Assembly: GCA_036897525.1 (NCBI GenBank)
Contig: JAYMTJ010000002.1
Location: 124,001 to 188,000 of the forward strand
Source of the DNA: Pelargonium x hortorum
Taxonomy: Eukaryota > Streptophyta > Magnoliopsida > Geraniales > Geraniaceae
DNA length: 64,000 bases
Direction of reading: 5' to 3'
Shown here: positions 60,601 through 64,000 of the stretch, piece after piece
Layout of the letters: every line of letters begins with the position of its first letter
How positions within the stretch are numbered: position 1 is the stretch's first letter
Position numbers and translations under genes: made by a program
Notes under the pieces: generated by a model
Databases searched by the model: none
Told to the model about the DNA's origin: nothing
What the model saw: only the letters and a program-made list of their open reading frames with translations

Positions 60601-61500
60601 GATGAAATAGGCAAGCTTGATTCTTATTTGCGTTGGATTTTTGTTCTATTTGTAGCTCAAACTCAGTTGAGAACTTATGGATTCTCTTGACATTGCCGGC
60701 AAATGAGTGTAATAACTGAATAGAGACTACTATCCTTTTCAGCCGAACACTAAAACCCTACTTGATTGACTGACCAGTCCCTGTAATGTCCTTTCTTAGC
60801 AGTCGTAGGTCAAAGGCTAGTATTCTTCTGTAACAGTTGTTGATGACACTAAAGAAGGACTGTGTTGCTTGTTTTGTTAGCCATGGTACTAATTCAATTC
60901 TTGTGTTCTGGTGTTTGCAGTACGTGCTCCTTTTACTTTTAGAACTCTATAATCCTAGGTAGGAACTGAGGTAGCAAATGAAGTCTAAATAGAATTTCTT
61001 GTTTGACTGGCGGATAACAAACAGATCTAAGAGAAATCCTTAAATTGTTCTAATTCTTTTGGGATAGCAAGCTGAGGTGTTAAAGAAACAAACAGATTTC
61101 TAATGACTGTGATGGTACATAAATATATCTTATCTTCTTAGGAACCGGAGCCATTCCACAGGGTATCCCAAGTTGTTATAACCTGTCAATTTATGCACTT
61201 TTTAGTTTATTTCATTAACTTTATAGAGGGGAAGTGCTCTAGGTCTCGTGATATACCATCGCCTACGGAGAGTACTCCTATCTCTTTTCTTTTCCTTTTC
61301 ATTTACTTTAAGGAGACATTCTTAATGAGTTCCAGTTAATCAAGTTATAGGACTCTCTGTATCTCTTTCATGAGAGAAATCCTTTGTTTGTATTCTGTAT
61401 CTATTCTGTAGCTCTTTCAGCAGGTTATAAATTCTCCGTAGTTGTTCTTGAGACTTAACAGAAACCGAAACTCTATTCATTTTATTTTAGCTCTTAATGA
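60601..61500. repeat. Repeat island with R3 copy 2
   Basis: About 0.9 kb of more mixed composition. It contains CAGTTGAGAACT (60664), TCTTGACATTGCCGGCAAAT (60685) and the R3 block series at 60783-60862. TGTGATGGTAC at 61107 resembles the start of R2, and ATACCATCGCCTA near 61253 recurs near 11994. Confidence 0.45.
60783..60862 (+). repeat. R3 dispersed repeat, copy 2
   Basis: TAATGTCCT, CTTAGC, GTCAAAGG, TGTAACAGTTGTTGATGAC and GGACTG occur in the same order as at 54822-54951, with indels between them. Confidence 0.5.
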
Positions 61501-64000
61501 ATGTATATCAAGGAGCTTTAATCCTAACAATTTCTATTCCCGAAAAGCTTCTCTATTACTGGAAACACATTCTCCATAATGACTCTCTCTCTTAAACTCA
61601 TAAATATACAAACAAAAAGAAAGTCTCCTGTATCGGTAATCAAAGCTTCAAAATACTAGCATTTCGACTGAGACATAGCTAAGAAATAGCCGGAGCACTC
61701 TGTAAAAAAGGGAGCTGTGCGTCTAAATTTCACTAAAATATCATCTGGTTTCCTAAAAATCAGTAGGCACGCAAAGAAAAAAACCTTTGGTCTTAAAAAG
61801 GAAGCCCCATTTAGTTGAACTAGACCCTATAAAACAAGGTTAGCTTAGCATTGAAAACAGAACCAGTCATACGTAAGTAGCTTAATAGAGTTTTTAGTAA
61901 TTCGGTAAAATCCTTTCTTTATAGGAATAGACCAAAAAAAAAAGGGTGCCGGTGATCAAGGTTGGTTTTAGTCTTGTAATATCACCCGGGGATTTCTAAT
62001 AATGTCGAGAATCCTTGAACTAACTTTTTAAACTGAATATTTCTCATTGTTCTGCTTGAATTTAAGGGCTGGCTAACTTACCCCTCATGTAAAGAATTGT
62101 TAATACCGTTTCTTAACTTAAGCAGAGCCCTTTTAATTAAAATTGGATTTTGTAAACTATAAATATCAACTAAAGTCTAAGACCTTTCTACTTAAATAAC
62201 TATGGATCTTACAGGAAATCTTCTTGTATAACAGTTCTTAGAACTTGCCCCTTCTGTGAAATGAAATCCCTTTTTTGTTATGGATAGCACCTGATTATAT
62301 ACAAATAATGTAACATTCCTTTTCTTTTCTTTTGTTTGATTAAGCTCCCTTTACTTATTTATTATTTTATAAATTACTACAACCTTTTCTTTTGTGTCAA
62401 TAACTTATGTTAAGCCGGGTTTATATTTATACGTTTGACTAGTAGTAGAACTGAAGAAAACCATCACCAGCAGACAAAAAAAACTGAGGTAGAAATATAA
62501 CTAAACCGCAACTCAGGCAGGTACAGATGAGAAGCTTAAACCGACTCTAAGGCTCGTGAATACCACAAGATGAATTAAATACCAAATATCACAAGGAACC
62601 TTGCAAGATAGAGAATACTTTTGCATTACGAAATGGAGTATCTAGGAATTAATTCTGATTTTTATAAGCTTGTAAAACCCCAGTAAGTAGTGAATTACTA
62701 GATCCTTATAGGGTTCTTTCTGGTGATTAAAGTCTCAGTTCCGTAAAACTTCTGTAGTGTTAATATAGTTTAGAAGGAGTATCTTTACAAGCGGGGTATA
62801 TAGTACAGTACTCTTAGACTTAAACTAGAGGCTTCCTATATATTTAGGGGTGTAAAAGGATATACTTACTAGAATTTATGCAAACATGAAGAGGTATCCC
62901 TATTCTATGAAAGGCGGGCAAGTTTTAATACTAAATTTAATACCTTGCGAAACAATCTTTTATAAGGATAACCCCACTTTTTTTGTTTTGTCATATTTTT
63001 CTTGTTAAACGGGTAAATTAAAGTAAAGGGTTTTGCGACAGGAGTTCTATTTGTTCAGTTTAATTCTGAAAGATTCTTTTTTTGATACCGCGAAACTCTT
63101 CTTGGTGGACTAGGGCCCCGCCCATAATCGTGAGAAAGCCTAAAGTTCTAAGCTAAGACCGGGATATGCGAATCCAGATTAAAAGAAAAATTTCTTAGGA
63201 GAGCCCAGGTTAAAAAAAGGATTCAATTCTTGTTATACAGTTCTCAGTCATCTAAGGTAAGGAGGAAACAAAGGAGTCCATTCTCTCTGAATTGTGTACT
63301 AATTGTGATGGAATCGCGCGGGGGAGTTACTAATCACGTAGATAATAGAGTTTCAAATAGTTTAAGTAGTTCAATTTGACCATCCTTTTCCGAGACCTCT
63401 TAATAGATAAGAAACTCGCAACTTCTTATTTGTAGGAATCAACAGGAATTAGTAGTTTACCAATCTGTGATTTCTTTCCTCTTCGAGCCTGTTAACAACA
63501 CCTCTGATTATTTATTCTAATTAGAGCTTCCTTCATACCTCTTTTCTAAACCCGGTAGTAATTTGTATTTGATATCGTAGGTTCAAGGTCTATTTTAGTT
63601 TAGAGAAAGAAATTCTAGTCATTTATTTTTATAAAACCTGAGCTACTCCAGCCTCTGTTAGAGAAAATGCTAGCTTAGTAATCTTCGTAAGCGCTTACCC
63701 TTAGGATTGGGTAATTCAGGTCATCAGTCTGGGTCGAACTAAAAAAACTAAGGAGTAGCGTTCTGTGAAAGTGTCTTACTCCAATTAAATTATTAGTTAG
63801 AGCCTTGAGAATGTTTCTATTTAGAGTTTTTTTTGTTCAACTGTAATGACAGGTTTTCTTAGTCTTAAGAGCTATAACTACTTTTGTAGCTTGACTTTAA
63901 ACTCATACCTTGTTTCAATATACCAACGTCTAGACTCTGTATCTTAGTCTCTTATATGTCTTCTTAGCCGTACCCGGTATTCCATTCCCACTTTATTTGA
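61501..64000. other. Non-coding right end
   Basis: About 2.5 kb without a recognised gene. CTAATTGTGATGGAATCGCG at 63299-63318 matches the start of R2 copy 3 (57572) with few changes. The last 150 bp have the TCTTAG/CTATACC-type words common to the R1-related islands. TTGATATCGTAGGTTCAAGG near 63570 looks like a T arm but nothing else of a tRNA is there. Confidence 0.45.

Noticed and set aside
1-64000. rRNA genes, group II introns or mitochondrial exons
   Set aside because: I looked for conserved rRNA words, intron domain V (GAGCCGT...) and familiar nad/cox/atp/cob peptides and saw none; small trans-spliced exons under 60 bp could still be missed.

Overview
This 64 kb window reads as a piece of a very large, gene-poor, AT-rich mitochondrial genome of a seed plant. 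Two loci carry that assignment. One is a 249-codon mttB (TatC) gene at 3682-4431 with plant-mitochondrial signature blocks. The other is a cloverleaf-perfect trnW(CCA) at 10233-10306 of the plastid-derived type that seed plant mitochondria use. G+C, sampled by eye, is about one third, well below the roughly 43-50% I know from most seed plant mitochondria. I cannot name the genus. A nuclear copy of mitochondrial DNA is a weaker alternative.

Layout: 1-3.5 kb is non-coding with tRNA relics (trnK-like, one unassigned, trnQ-like). mttB follows at 3.7-4.4 kb. trnW lies alone at 10.2 kb. The remaining 53 kb has no gene I can recognise: no rRNA, no nad/cox/atp/cob/ribosomal-protein exon and no group II intron domain V. 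It holds more decayed tRNA-like sequences (8.8, 22.3, 22.4, 28.5, 29.9 and 43.6 kb), microsatellites, long G runs and several families of short degenerate dispersed repeats.

The non-coding DNA looks like two materials. 'Deserts' (about 0-9, 13-18, 36-41, 44.7-54.7 and 57.8-60.6 kb) are very AT-rich and homopolymer-rich. 'Repeat islands' (about 9.9-12.5, 19.7-20.1, 30.6-35.8, 41.6-44.3, 54.8-57.8, 60.6-61.5 and 63.2-64 kb) are richer in G+C in the rows I counted and share diverged blocks, named here R1-R4. Their order and orientation are shuffled between islands, as expected from recombination and decay of mitochondrial repeats.

The two genes would serve the organelle: mttB encodes the TatC-type membrane translocase subunit, and trnW encodes the tryptophan tRNA. 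Apart from trnW every tRNA-like sequence looks broken, which suggests import or loss of several native tRNAs. Random open frames of 60-120 codons are expected at this base composition, so the other ORFs are treated as chance unless noted. I found no previously undescribed multi-gene system. The most notable items are the divergent mttB, the compensated trnW, the tRNA relics, the R2 repeat and an over-represented GGASTCC motif.
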